A DNA stretch of 64,000 nucleotides. It comes from Eutypa lata. Taxonomy: Eukaryota; Ascomycota; Sordariomycetes; Xylariales; Diatrypaceae. The DNA is taken from contig JAKULF010000003.1 in the NCBI GenBank assembly GCA_022661535.1, positions 5,208,001 through 5,272,000 on the forward strand. The letters are read 5' to 3'. This document shows, in pieces, positions 20,573 to 32,697 of this stretch (positions are counted from its first letter, which is position 1; each line of letters begins with the position of its first letter). Made by a program: the position numbers and the translations under genes. The notes beneath the pieces were generated by a model that did no database searches, was not told the DNA's origin, and saw nothing but the letters and a program-made list of their open reading frames with translations.

Positions 20573-23500
20573 CGTGCTAGTAATTGAGAAGTCCTCAAGT
20601 TGTGATGCCAATTGCAGTCCTACAGGCTTCGGGGGCAATGGGTCAAGGTTCCTATAACAGGTTCGACTGCCTACTTGAGGTAACCGATTGACATCAACAA
20701 TGCGTAACGGGTCGTTTAAGCTGATTGCTTATGTCACTATACGGCCTTGTGGAAGGGGAGAAACATCGGACGAATGCTCTGTAGGATCAAAACAACAGCC
20801 AGTCGTGTCCTCTAATGGCGTTCGACAATGGTTTGGACTGGCAAGTAGACTGGAAGCTATAGGTGATGTGGCTGCGGGGTCGAGTTATGATAGAGCTATT
20901 CGAAGCATGCCCGTGTATGTCACGAGGGACGTTGCTGGTTCAGGAAAGAGGAATAAGCCCATGCGTTTTTTAGAGGTATAGTTACTCGATCTTGTAGTCT
21001 GAAGTAACGATTAGTGGTGTATTGCGAAAGAGGTTCTAGGCTTAGAGAGATAGAGCTATTTCAAGGTGTAGGTAAGGTAAGGGGCCCATAACGAATACGT
21101 AGATTGTCCGAATAGAGGAAATGTGGAAGGTGTGAGAGGTAAGGTGCTTCATAAGATTAACGAATAAAGAGAAAACCATACAGTGATGCCAGTGGAAGTA
21201 TGTAGGTCATATCCAAATACATGTACATGTACCTATTCTCCGCTGACCACCAAGGTAGTTAGTTAGATAAGTAGCTAAGGAAGGAATGATCGAAAGAATA
21301 CTATGTAGTATGTAATCGATGAGGACTACAATGCAAGTAACCGCTATGTCTGATTATCGATGAGTTTAGGTATACGGGCTATGAACCATGAATCCCTCCT
21401 TGCAGGTGCCTCATGGCCCGCGGGGTGCGGAGAAGCACATATTGACATCAGAAAAACCGTTAGAAGGGTTCTTTAGATCAGATGTGCACATTTCGGAATC
21501 AATATTAAGCGCCCAATTGCATCATAAACTAGACTAACGATAATTCGTTAGAGCCAATGCAGGTTCGGGTCACTTCACTCCTTAGAAAGTTACACAACAT
21601 GAGCATCTTCGAAATCAGTCCAGGGAGGAGGGGATGAACATGAACAATACAACGAAAACACATATTACATATTGGAATTAATGCGGTCGACAACGCGTTA
21701 ATGCTGTAGCGACTTGTAGGCAAGTCAATTGCTAGTAATTACATACTTTACTAAGTACTTCTGAATATAAGGAACATTTATTTTCTCGAGGCGTTTGTAA
21801 ATTATTTCAGAAGTGGACCTGTCCCAGTCGTTCCTCCCCCTAGAATAAAAGGTATAGCGCGGCCCGAGTCCGCGTTACTTCCATTACCTACATACCTCGT
21901 GTCACAAGGATAGGGCTCAAGACCTTGTGTTACCTTCTAAGAAACGAGGGGTGGTCGTGGGGTTGTCATATTATATTGATTGGAATAAATGGTATATCGG
22001 GAGTTGCGAAGCTCTCACAATCAAATGCAGGAACATCGATTCATCAGCAGGATCTTATTGTACCTGCTTATATAGTTACACATCTGATTCCAGACGCCCA
22101 TATCATGGATGCACCCGTAAAATACCAGCTAAAGAAGTATCTCAGAATCATAAAGCATACCACATAATAATTTTACGGGATTGACCTAAAGAAAAATTAA
22201 AAGAAATGCTCTAGTTTACGTTTTGACAGATGTTCAAGGTATATCCACGTATGCCACATGCGTACAAGGGTGGTGAGCAAACGATTCTAGAAATCCGGTA
22301 AGTTTTGTTTTGAATGAGGCTCAGTTATTGGCGGACGCCGTGCGAAGTAAGGAGTGAAAACAGTTTAACTACCCCAGCCACTCACTTCAAGTCAATACGA
22401 TAAGCTGATAGGTAAAGTGGACTAGCTGGGTCTGTCACACTGCAGCCATATTTTATATAGAGTATATCAGTCCCACCCAATGAAGATTCTTTCATTTGAT
22501 AAGTAAAAAGGAGATAGATGCACCCAGGCGTCGTGCCGTAAACTCGGCCTTCCGAGCCAACGACAAAAGTAACGTCTCCATGAACCAAGGGCCAGTACAA
22601 CGCTCTCAGATTGATAGAAGAAACCAGTCTTAAAATCTTCCCAACGTCCAGCCGGGTACCCACACTCCCGTTGAGTATAATATGGGCTATTGCAGACGCG
22701 ACGAAGGGCCGAAGCCGACGGGGACGTAGTCAAACGATAATAAGCGTGGAGTGAGGATACTTAATAAATTTATCGGGATATTTCATGACGCGACTGTATG
22801 ACTGGCGATTTCGTGACGCGAAGCAAACCGAGTGAGAGAGGTGAGTCTGAAAATACCGACCCCGTTCGAACCTAAAAGGGGGTCGGGCAATATAAGAGTT
22901 AGGTTGGATATATAGGACACTGGATTTACATTCCCCTAGGTTCCCGAGACAAGAACTCAAAGAATCCAAGGGAGCACAAAATTACTTGCTTTTTAACATG
23001 TGGGAGGCCTGTATAGGCGATGACATTGCCTTCTGTAGCACGTAACATCAATCTTCTGGGCATATCATTGGCTGCGGCCTTTGCGACATGCCCATTACTA
23101 AGCCCTGTAGTTCAAGGGTCTACCCGGAGCTAACGTGTCTATCCTACCTATTTCATACATAGATTCGCTGTTCTATACTTTATGACAATCGCTCTTCGCT
23201 TGACCAATGTGACAGCACGTTTTATGCAAGAAACCGAGGGTCAGCTCTAGTCGAATCTTTTCCACTTCTGCTTATTTTCTTTGATCATTGACTTTAACAG
23301 GTATTTCAACAGGTCCAATTGTATCTGGGAATGTGTCACACGAGCGTAAGCTCAACCCCTGCCGGCTGTTTCGGGAGCTCATGCTTCTCGTAGGAGTACA
23401 AACGGCGAGACTCGGGGCCCCTGATCCAGTCCAATCTTGTGAGTAATCGGCGACGCCAAACCCACAACCCATGGAGGGCGGTCATTAGTACGGGTTGCCA

Positions 23501-24564
23501 AGATACAGAATTCGTAATGTCAACCGAATTACCAGAAAGGGGGGTAGAAGAATAGCCACTTTCATTCATCGCGTCATACCTCTAAACCACGGCGAATTAG
23601 AACGTCCAATATATTGTAAAACTAACAATATTTCCTATAGGCCTACTGTGATCAAGCTTGATAGTCCACTGCAAAGGTAGAGTCTGTTCATGCAACTAAA
23701 TCTCTAGGCTACAAATGTCTGCATTTGGTAGTGTATATAATAAAGAATACAATTCCTTGAGAAACTACGTTGAGAGGTCTATTAATCCCACTCATACGTT
23801 ACATACAGCTCATCCGCGAGCATGGTACTTTCAAGCGCGGGGAGCCGATGACAAGCTGAAGTTCGAGACCGAATCGGTCTCGGGTCTATTGACATAGGAG
23901 ATCACCTATTGGCACAAGTAGTGGTAGCTGCAGCCACATAATATTACCAGCTGTGGTACCCGTGAGAGTCTCTGTATCCAAAACCCCGCAGATAGGAACG
24001 CGTAAATGGTGAAAGCCTCGAATATATTTTGGCAATATGCTGTCCGCTCACCTTACCTCGTCTATAGGAATAAGCCTTGTTCATCTCCAATTATCGAAAG
24101 TAGTTTACTTGTAGCTCTAGTTCAACAACATCCTGATTTGCTAAATAAAACTTAGTAATATATGAACTGACTAGGAATTAGTGGCCAGAGTCTGCCAGTA
24201 GAAATTACAGAAGATTTGCCTACATAACTAGTAAATACACTTTAAGATAAACATATGTAGTTTATTCGCGAAATCACATGTCTGTTGTAAAAGATCAATC
24301 ATAAAATTACTTTTGTGATGTAGGCATAGTTGGTCTTATCGTCAGGCTTATATACTAGCGGATGAACCCCCGAAGAATAATACACATCCGCCAGAAGATT
24401 GGCAGTTTCTCTCCTTATTATGTACAAAGCTTCTTCTCTCGTAGCATACTAGCATCACTCCTAGAGTGATATCGATGATTATCGACTATAAACCAAATTC
24501 CAGATTGCGACAACCTACGCAAGATGTGATATCCTCTAGTGGCAAGCTGACCTGGGATGCGGGA
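20573..24564. other. Four-kilobase gene-poor stretch
   Basis: Many short open frames on both strands but none with a motif, splice pattern or family resemblance. The minus-strand frames around 22382-22733 are the longest and read as noise. No CRISPR, rRNA, tRNA cloverleaf or transposon end was recognised. Confidence 0.45.
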
Positions 24565-26657
24565 TTACAAGGTGTAATAAAAGTCCGGCCGCTGGTCACC
24601 AAGCGCCGCGAGCTCGTCATGCTCCTTGCCTTCCGCCCAGCAGTTCCGCTTGCCCTCTCTCCTCTTCTTGTTTTCAGCTCTAAGCAGCAACGTCATCAAC
24701 ACGCTGCCTCCAAGGAGGAATACGACTAGATACGCTAGGACAATGCCATGACCCTCCAGAAATCGTGGTGCATTTCTGTATATATTGGAGCTGACTATGC
24801 CGTTAAGGTTGCCCCAGCCGATGACGAAACCTGTGGAACGATGGGTTAGCAAAGTATCTTCATAATCGCGCACATAAATTGAAATCGTTCCAGAAGCCAT
24901 CCATGTATGGTTAGGTTTGAGATATGGTTTAGTTGAACATTGTCTTCCCAATACTCACCAAGGACTACACCGCGTTTGTAGACGCCCTCAACATTGTTTG
25001 CCATCCAGGTGATAGTGTTTGCTATGCAGGGATAGATACCTGCAGCACCTAAGAAGGTTCCAACGTATTGTACGGCAGGATTCTTCGAGCCAAGCAACAT
25101 GGCAAATCCAGTAATACCCAAGCAGCTGATGAGGATGTTCCATATTCCGCGTTGCTGAGTCTTATCGGCGATGAACCCAACTACAACAGTGAGGATAGCG
25201 CCGACAGCGTAAGGCGGGACAGTTAAGAGTTGAGCCTTAACAGGGTCGTGGGTTATTCCAAGCCCTTGGACAATAGTAGGGAGGAAAAGGGAAAACGCGT
25301 AGACTGGCATGAGACAACCTGCATAAACCAACATGCCAAGCCACATCTTCCAGTCTTTCAGCGCGGCACGGACATGTTCCATGTTCCAATCCTCGTTGTC
25401 TGCCAATGATTGTTGGTCCGCCCAGAGCCGGCGTATAACCCGATTGCGATCCTCATCGGATAGGAATCGAGCCTCGGCAGGGAAGTCGTAGACCATCCAG
25501 AATGAGATGACACCAAAAACGATCGTCAAGAGACCTTCCAAAATGAAGATCCACCGCCAACCTTCCAGGTTCCCTACACCATCCATGTGCTCGATTCCGG
25601 CGGCAAGAAGACCGCCAAACGATCCGGCTAAAGCAGCAGCGGAGAAGAAGATCGCCTTGGTATAGGGTTAGCTCATATGCCATACGGGGGTGGGGAGGGG
25701 AGGGGAGGGGGAGACGAACAGCGCGGACACCGAACTCGGACCGCTTATACCAACAGGAAAGATAGTAGTTCACTCCGGGGAAAAGCCCACCTAAGATGGA
25801 ATGTCAGCACAAAAGAACATTAGCACGCCGAGAAATAAACTCACATTCAGCCAGCCCAAGGAAGAACCGAGCAGTCGCGAGCCCACCAAAGTTGTGACAA
25901 AAGCCCATACCAGTCATCGAAGCTCCCCAGAGTATCCTTTGATTTACAGCATCAGTTAAGTTGGATTTATCGCCCCTCAAGGTAGATACACTTACATAAT
26001 GGTTGGGATGAATACCGATGGCCTCCACTTCTTCAACAGGACATTGGTGACAGGTTCAACTGCTGCGTGTTAGTGTCGATACAATACTTGGAACCCCCAC
26101 CGTTGAAAGATCGTATGTGGATCGAAATGAAAAATGATTAAGATATAAACCACTCTGATAACCGATTAGCATATTTCACAGTATCAACCAGTGTAAACCC
26201 ATTTGAACTTACGACATAGAGCATAGGGAATGAAGAAGACCGTCAGAGTGATGTTGTATTGATCACCAACGAGATGGGTATCTGCTGGCAAGCCGGCAAT
26301 TTTCGCATTGCCGATATTGGTACGATCCAGAAAGGCCAATAGGTAAAGAATGCAGAGCTAGGTAATTGTCATTAGTGAATAACATTCCCTAAATGACTAT
26401 GATACTTGGGACAAGTAGTTGCAGCATACCCAAGGAAGTAACATCCAGTCTAGTCTCCGAACCAATCGCCGGTCCTGCGTTCATAATTAGCTCTTGCTCT
26501 ACCTAGGCAGTTCCAAACTGAAGAGATATCTTACGGTGTCGTCTCTCTCTTGTTGCGTGAGAGGTGCATCTGGATCCGGCGGGGTTACCGAGGCTGGCAG
26601 AGTCCGAGTGGCAGCCAGCGAAAGTTGCTGGACCGAGTTTTTCTCCACGTCCTCCAT
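24565..26657 (-). CDS. MFS permease, Dal5/Tna1-like anion:cation symporter family
   Basis: Eight exons: 26657-26535, 26474-26430, 26357-26213, 26059-25996, 25936-25845, 25790-25720, 25655-24959 and 24830-24565, all GT-AG and in phase, give 500 aa, the usual Dal5-family length. Landmarks: RRLVRRLDWMLLPW before TM1, ILYLLAFLDRTNIGNAKIAG, NVLLKKWRPSVFIPTIM, GLAECGLFPGVNYYLSCWYKRSEFGVRA, GWRWIFILEGLLT, and a final TM with LAYLVVFLLGGSVLMTLLLR. This family imports carboxylates such as allantoate, nicotinate, pantothenate or vitamins with protons. Exon 4 has a NAGNAG acceptor (…GCAGCAG), so its start may shift by three bases. The intron before exon 7 contains a C-rich tract (plus-strand G runs 25685-25712). 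Confidence 0.88.
25685..25712 (+). repeat. G-run tract (four or more G-blocks)
   Basis: Successive blocks GGGGG, GGGG, GGGG, GGGG and GGGGG separated by one base lie within an intron of the minus-strand permease. On the transcript strand it is a polypyrimidine tract. It satisfies the simple G-quadruplex pattern on the plus strand. Confidence 0.5.
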
Positions 26658-28309
26658 TGCTACCAAACAAATCAAGCAACTGTGAAGCCAATGCGATATT
26701 CCTAGGGTGGAAAGTTCGTAAAGTACCAGCGTTAACAGTGCGATGAAGTTTGTTAGATCTTGAGATGTGTGGATGCAATGTATCAGGGCGGCAAATCCAG
26801 AGACCGAGGGAAGGAACCAAACTATTTTCTAGCAATTTAAAAATAGACACCATATGATTGAAAGCAGTCTGTGTATAAGCAGAGAATGACTGTTTTGCAG
26901 AGGCAAGCTGTTCTGGGTTGGTAGAATGAAGCATGCCCAAGAATAAGAAGGTTGAGGTTTATGTACAATCATCTCTTAGGTGATAAGAAAGAGATAAACT
27001 GCTTAAGTACATACTTAAGTAGGTACTAAGTATTTCAAATTTAGGATGGCATGAACAATAGGAAAGGTATTAATGATTACAGGTATGTATGTAGGCATAC
27101 ATAGATTATGACAACTCTAGACTAATCACCTTTGATGAATGATTACTTACCTATGTAGGTAGTTAATATCGGCTTATTGCACACCCATAGAGTTTCCCCA
27201 ATCACATGCATTTGTGTGTGGTAATGTACGAAAGCCGTTTTATAGGCATGGCCGAATCTAATATTTACATACCCTTTTAAACTACAAATTAAGCAAACAA
27301 CAAAGGGTATATAAGTATCTAGCTTAATGTAAATAGAACCTTCATGAAGTGAATGCCTATTGTTACGCATGCACTTGGTTAATACCCCCTATTATCACCC
27401 CTATTACCCCACTTACCCACCTATCCCATTCCCCATCAAGACCTGCCCCTCCCCCACTGTGTGCTTCTATTGCTAGGTAGTAGTCTAGGTAACTTTAACG
27501 ATGACACAAACTAGTAACCTGCATGCCTAGTAATGATTATGATGTAATTACCATCTTCACAAGAGAGTCAAACCTCTAACGTATAAAAACTTGCATCAGT
27601 TAAGCGCCACGAGATCAAGCAATTATTCAAACCCCATCTTTCCTGAAGGTGTATCTTAACAAACATGCTGCGCCTGTAAGCCGGTGGCCAATGAGTGCTA
27701 TTGGATGGCCTTAAGCTAATGGCTTCAAAGAATCTACTAATGCCGTACGACAGAGTGTAGACCACACGACATGTTGCTTCTAGCTGCAAGTGGGGATCTA
27801 ACGAGATGCACGCAAACTTAAGCGATGGTTTGAGTGGAAACATTTAACTGCCTGGATAAAGCAATGTTAATAACGAAATAGCAGAAGAAACCGCTATGCT
27901 CTAGGAAGGAACACGGACTGATAAGGGCTACGAATCGTTCTAGAAAATGCAATCATGCCATTCTCTATAGACGGTGTGGAAGAAAGAAAATGAGGTGGGG
28001 GTGTAGGGGGTAGGTAAAGAATACAATGGTAAATCAGTAGCCCCTGAGGCTTTGTATGAAGCAGAAGGAATCCAGGTCTAAATCAGTGAAAATAGCTGAA
28101 AGAGATAATTAGTAAGCTTATATCGTTTCCTCCAGCAGGGGTTGATTGTAAAGTCTACAGAAGTAGAAAGATCCTGAACAAATGAGAGTTCACGAAGTAC
28201 TAATCTCGTCCTTATACTATAATACAATAGAAAAGATTGTATACCTAGGTATGAGAAATTGTAATGAAGGTGGATGGTCTTTTTGTATCTACATGGGTCT
28301 CAGAAGCCG
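26658..28309. other. Intergenic stretch
   Basis: No supported gene. It holds repeated TAGGTAGGTA/ACATACTTAAGTAGGTAC-type simple motifs near 27005-27160 and a C-rich stretch around 27388-27460. Confidence 0.4.
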
Positions 28310-29771
28310 CTATCTCTGCCAACCATTCTTGAGCACTGTTGCAACGAAATCATCAGCATCTTCCACGAAAGCCTCAGGCTCCTCCATAGCGGCGAAATGC
28401 CCGCCATGCTCATGTCTCTTATACCAGACGAGATTGCCAGTTGTCTTCACCCACGACACCGGGGTGGGGGCGAAGTCTTCGGGAAAGCATGAGTATCCCA
28501 GAGGTACGTCCAAGAAGTATTTCTCTGCGCCGTGTAGATTCGACGGAGGCTCACCGGCGTTCCGGTAAGGGAAGATCGAGCGCGGGAACGTGTCGGTAAA
28601 CCAATACAAAGTCGCGGCGTCGAGGATTTCGTCCAGCGACAGGTTTGGGCCGCTCCATTCGAGGTATTTCTCGCCGATCCAGGCCAGCAGCGCGAGAGGG
28701 TTGGAGGATAGTACTAGGCCGATCGTTGCCGGTCGCGTCCGGTGTTCGAAAGCGTACGCGGCTCCCTCGGCGACGAATTTCTCCAACCGAAGCACTCCGG
28801 CCTGATCTGCTGCGTCGAGGTATTCTTCAGGAATATCGTTCGGGCGCTCTATCGGGCAGAAGTTAACTCTCCCCCCCCCCGTATGTCAGTATATTACGCG
28901 AAGGGCATTAACTCGAAATGTCACCTATGTTTTACTTACGATGGACCGCTTTGCAATGTTCTGAAGTGGCGCCCAAGATTCGAGCAATGAAGCTTCCAAT
29001 GTCGCCGCCTTGTGCTACGTAGCCACCAGAAAAGCCCAGTCCGGCCATTAAAAGATCGAGGATGCCGGCTTGATCTTGCATTTTGAAGCTTTTGTCTAGG
29101 GGTGGACCAGAAGAGTACCCGTAGCCAGGAAGTGAAGGGACAATTATATGATAAGGGAGGTCGGTCGGTGAATATTTGTTGCGGTAGACATCAAGGACGT
29201 CGAGGAACTCTAAGAAGCTGCCTTGAGTGTTTTTTTTTTTTCACATTAGTATGCATGCTAACACGAACCTCACCATTGAGTAACATACCTGGTCATCCAT
29301 GAAGGAAAAGTACTGGTATAGCATTTTGCTTCTGAGAAAATAGGGCCGCAAAGTGAACAGTAAAAATCTCACAGGAGTAGGCAATATCGACGGCAAAGTT
29401 CGGAAACGTGTTGATCCTATTCTCAGTCTTCCGCCTAAACTAAATGGTTAGGATCACCGTCAAATTAATGAAAATATTACACGGGGAACGATGAAAAGTG
29501 CCATTTATATAGCAAATGGGAGAAGATACTAGAGTTGATAGCCATACCAATCATAACTACTCCCCCACTTCTCCTTCGCCGTCTTCAACCATCGTCGTTG
29601 GATCCCAAAATCCCCAGGTTCGCTTAGGTTTTCATACGTCTCAGGCCCTATCTTCGATAAAGCCAGCAAATCCTTGAAACCTTTAAGCTCGTTGTCCGGC
29701 AGTGAAGCTCTGAATGGGCGCGGTTGCAGCGTTGCTCGGGGCGGAATGGTCTCGAACAGCGAAACAGACAT
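28310..29771 (-). pseudogene. Epoxide hydrolase (microsomal/juvenile-hormone type) with in-frame TGA in HGWPG
   Basis: Four exons, 29771-29548, 29434-29289, 29221-28940 and 28866-28310, keep one frame over 403 codons. Exon 1 is the EHN N-terminal domain (MSVSLFETIPPRATLQPRPF…, KWGSSYDW). Exon 2 gives RKTENRINTFPNF… and AALFSQKQNAIPVLFLHG, then TGA (codon 122, plus-strand 29293-29295) where the invariant Trp of HGWPG belongs. Exon 3 resumes with GSFLEFLDVL…, VPSLPGYGYSSGP and GGDIGS (nucleophile D197). Exon 4 has LNFCPIERP, SIFPYRN and the catalytic-His region EHGGHFAAMEEPE. Everything else is intact. It is therefore either a recent nonsense allele or a sequence error. No alternative splice keeps the motif. 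Such enzymes hydrolyse epoxides to diols and are common tailoring enzymes. It is divergent from the monooxygenase at 30340. Confidence 0.8.
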
Positions 29772-29933
29772 GGTACTTAGTTGTATATTATTCTCAAGGG
29801 CGTAAAATGATGAAACGTGCAGAAAAGAGGACTATTTAGTGTCTGCATATTGTTGAAACATGGTCAATATAGGTACAAACCTAAGGCATGAACAATGTTG
29901 GTCGGCATGTCAAAGGTGGAGTGGAAGCGCAAT

Positions 29934-29956
29934 GGCGGGAACTATAACGTTCCGCC
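29934..29956. promoter_or_regulatory. Imperfect palindrome in the shared EH/BVMO promoter
   Basis: GGCGGGAAC, six bases, GTTCCGCC: an inverted repeat 9+6+8 with CGG and CCG at its ends. Zn2Cys6 factors bind CGG/CCG inverted repeats, and two such regulators lie nearby. The assignment as an operator is inference. Confidence 0.4.
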
Positions 29957-29972
29957 GGTGTAATTTTCAAGA

Positions 29973-29983
29973 CCGCCGGGCGG
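29973..29983. promoter_or_regulatory. Perfect 11-bp palindrome CCGCC-G-GGCGG in the shared EH/BVMO promoter
   Basis: CCGCCGGGCGG reads the same on both strands apart from its central base and lies 16 bases after the first palindrome. Same half-sites (GGCGG/CCGCC) in opposite orientation. Candidate regulator-binding site for both divergent genes. Confidence 0.4.
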
Positions 29984-30217
29984 CATTGCGGACTATGCAT
30001 GTAATACAGCGGCGGACACAGGGCCGAAACACCACATATAAATTATGTGATTGTATCCACCGAGGCTTTTTGGAAGTAGGACGACCTATAACTACCTGGT
30101 TGACGTAATGAGCCTTCGGACATAATGGATATGACAGTCGGGGTGACGGTGTCTCGTCGCTCTCCATGGTGTGCGTGCGCCCCGACATGGGCATGGCTCT
30201 CTAGTTACGGTGTTGAT

Positions 30218-30224
30218 TATAAAG
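30218..30224 (+). promoter_or_regulatory. TATA box of the BVMO gene
   Basis: TATAAAG, 116 bases before the ATG at 30340. Confidence 0.4.
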
Positions 30225-30339
30225 AGGTAGAGAAGCAGAAGAACAAGATATTGGGTATTCACAAGTCCAACACATATCACACTACTAGTCAGCCCTAAAA
30301 AAGAAAACGTACTGCATCAACCCCCAAGATTATCCCACA

Positions 30340-32226
30340 ATGGCAGCAGCAGTTATAGCCAAATACGCAGAGGAGCGCGACAAGCGTCTTAACCTTCGCC
30401 CAGATGGACTTAAACAGTATACGAACATCCACTTGTCTGAGAAGTACAGTGATCTTGGAAAAGACCCATGGATTGACTATGATGCTCTTGCTCAAGAGGA
30501 ACCTTCCCTCAAAGACGGCGATCGGATCAAGTTTTTGATCACCGGCGGTGGTCACAGCGGACTGCTTTACGCCCATCGACTCATCGAAGCCGGATTCAAG
30601 TCAGATGATATTCGCATCATTGACACTGCTGGAGGATTCGGCGGCACGTGGTACTGGAATCGCTACCCGGGCCTCATGTGCGACGTGGAGAGCTACATCT
30701 ACCTCCCGCTCCTGGAAGAGACAGGTTTCGTGCCGTCGTACAAGTATTCCCCCGGCTACGAGATCCGGAAGAACGCCGAGAAGATTGCCGAGATCGACAA
30801 CTTGAAGGCCCTCTTCAGCACCAAGGTGGACAGCCTGGAATGGGACGAAGAGAAGGGGGAGTGGATCGTCAAGATGACGCGAAACTTTGGGCCTCGACAT
30901 GGAAGCCATGGTCTCACCGTCCGAGCCCAGTTTGTGCTCACCGCCGGCGGGATTTTCCCTGATCCCAAGGTCCCCAACGTCCCCGGCTACGACTTGCTGA
31001 GAAGCCAGAAGCATATCTTCCACACGTCCCGGTGGGACTGGGATTATACTGGCGGCTCGGAACGCAACCCTGCCATGGAGAACCTCAAGGATAAGGTAGT
31101 TGCTATCATCGGCACGGGAGCCACTGCCGTCCAGGCTGTCCCAGCGGTTGCCAAGTGGGCAAAGCGCCTGTATGTATTCCAGCGCACACCATCGCACTGT
31201 GGCGCGCGCAGACAGAGAGAAACGGACCCGAAGACGTGGTCAGAGGTCGCCTACAAGAAGGGGTGGCAGGTAGAGAGACAGGACAACTTTAATTCTTTTC
31301 TCACGAACGACCCTGAGCCGATCAACCTGGTCAATGATGGTTGGACCGATACACCCGGCAGTTCCGGTACCCTTGGAAACCCTAGACTCGTTACGGCGAG
31401 CGAACTTGATGAACATTTCAACCGCATGATCAAGCTGGACTTGCCCCAAGCCGAGAAGGTTCGAGCTCGCGTCGACGAGGTGGTCAAGGACCCTGCTACG
31501 GCTGAGAAACTGAAGGCTTGGTATCCGAACTGGTGCAAGCGACCTACCTTCCACGACGACTACTTGGAGGCATTCAACAAGCCGAACGTTGTCCTCGTCG
31601 ACACCGACGGGAAGGGTGTCGAGCGGTACACCAAGGACGGGCTGACAGCGAACGGTACTGACTATGAAATCGATGTTCTGATTCTCGGGACGGGATTCCA
31701 AGCTCAGATGAGCGCTCTCGCTCCAACGTCGCGAATGCACGCGAAAACCATCGGACGTGACGGGAGGGAGCTACAGGAGAAGTGGGCTTCCGCCAACTAT
31801 GGAACACTGATTGGCGTAGCGACGAACCAGTTTCCCAACCTATTCTTCAACGCCATCTCAGGGTTTGGCGTCTCTTTCAATCTGACTTCGACAAATGATG
31901 TCAATGCCAGGCTGGTGGCGAACATCATCTCCCAAGCTTCACGCAGGGCACGGGATCCCAACAAGTTGATTATTGAGGCGACGAAGGTGGGTGAGGATGA
32001 GTACATCGAAGAGGTGAAGAAGAGAGCCCTTGCGCTTAGTGTCATGGCCACTTGCACGCCTGGCTACTTCTCTGATGAAGGCTCTGCATCGAGGAGTCAT
32101 TCCACGGAAGGGTCCAGTGATTCGGCCAAGTACGCTCCGTGGGGTGGTGGTGCAAGGGATTTCTCTCGAATGGTCGAAGCTTACAAGGCTAAAGGCGACC
32201 TGAAGGGGTTCAGCATTAGGGGCTAA
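30340..32226 (+). CDS. Flavin monooxygenase of the Baeyer-Villiger type
   Basis: Intronless, 628 aa, ATG preceded by CACA. The FAD Rossmann motif GGGHSG (69-74) follows an N-terminal extension of about 60 residues. GGFGGTWYWNRYPGLMCDVES is the usual BVMO FAD segment. HTSRWDWDYTGG (228-239) is the C-terminal half of the BVMO fingerprint, but the F-x-G part is S-Q-K here. A second, NADPH-binding Rossmann motif GTGATA begins at about 258, and GTGFQAQM is the late family motif. Class B flavoenzymes of this kind insert oxygen next to ketones, giving esters or lactones, and are frequent in terpenoid and polyketide tailoring. No signal peptide. It shares its 568-bp upstream region with the epoxide hydrolase, suggesting co-regulation. 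Substrate unknown. Confidence 0.88.
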   Translation: MAAAVIAKYAEERDKRLNLRPDGLKQYTNIHLSEKYSDLGKDPWIDYDALAQEEPSLKDGDRIKFLITGGGHSGLLYAHRLIEAGFKSDDIRIIDTAGGFGGTWYWNRYPGLMCDVESYIYLPLLEETGFVPSYKYSPGYEIRKNAEKIAEIDNLKALFSTKVDSLEWDEEKGEWIVKMTRNFGPRHGSHGLTVRAQFVLTAGGIFPDPKVPNVPGYDLLRSQKHIFHTSRWDWDYTGGSERNPAMENLKDKVVAIIGTGATAVQAVPAVAKWAKRLYVFQRTPSHCGARRQRETDPKTWSEVAYKKGWQVERQDNFNSFLTNDPEPINLVNDGWTDTPGSSGTLGNPRLVTASELDEHFNRMIKLDLPQAEKVRARVDEVVKDPATAEKLKAWYPNWCKRPTFHDDYLEAFNKPNVVLVDTDGKGVERYTKDGLTANGTDYEIDVLILGTGFQAQMSALAPTSRMHAKTIGRDGRELQEKWASANYGTLIGVATNQFPNLFFNAISGFGVSFNLTSTNDVNARLVANIISQASRRARDPNKLIIEATKVGEDEYIEEVKKRALALSVMATCTPGYFSDEGSASRSHSTEGSSDSAKYAPWGGGARDFSRMVEAYKAKGDLKGFSIRG

Positions 32227-32697
32227 ATACATAGAAATGAGTTGCGGGGTTGCTTACCTCCTCGCATCATAGGTTGGAAGATACATACCCTCATTTTGAA
32301 TATGGTCAATTATAGGCTCTAGCTCCTACTAGAAAATGCACTCGTTCTTCATTCTCCGCACATGGTCATTCCGAGTAGATTTTTAACATGTTCGTTCATC
32401 CTTTCACTAGGAATTCTGATGTATGATTGCACAATAACGGACCGAAAGCATGTATTGAATGAGAAGGCTCTGAGGCGTTCTGGTGATCCAGGTACTCATT
32501 CAATATTGCCTAATATGAAACAAAATTGTAACTAGGAGGATGTAGACGATGACAATGGAGGAAGTTGTGAAGCTAGTAAAGTGAATGTGCATTTGGATCG
32601 GGGAATACCTAACTTTGACACTTTGACCCAGCTATGTGGGCCATTGTTCTAGCCTAATTTATACCTCGTAGACCATGTTATATTCTGTTTCTGGCTG

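Noticed and set aside
22382..22733. Overlapping minus-strand open frames
   Set aside because: Two mutually overlapping frames, neither with motif or codon pattern; treated as chance.
22858..22880. TTCGAACC near a run of G, resembling a tRNA T-arm
   Set aside because: Flanking bases do not form a T-stem or any cloverleaf.
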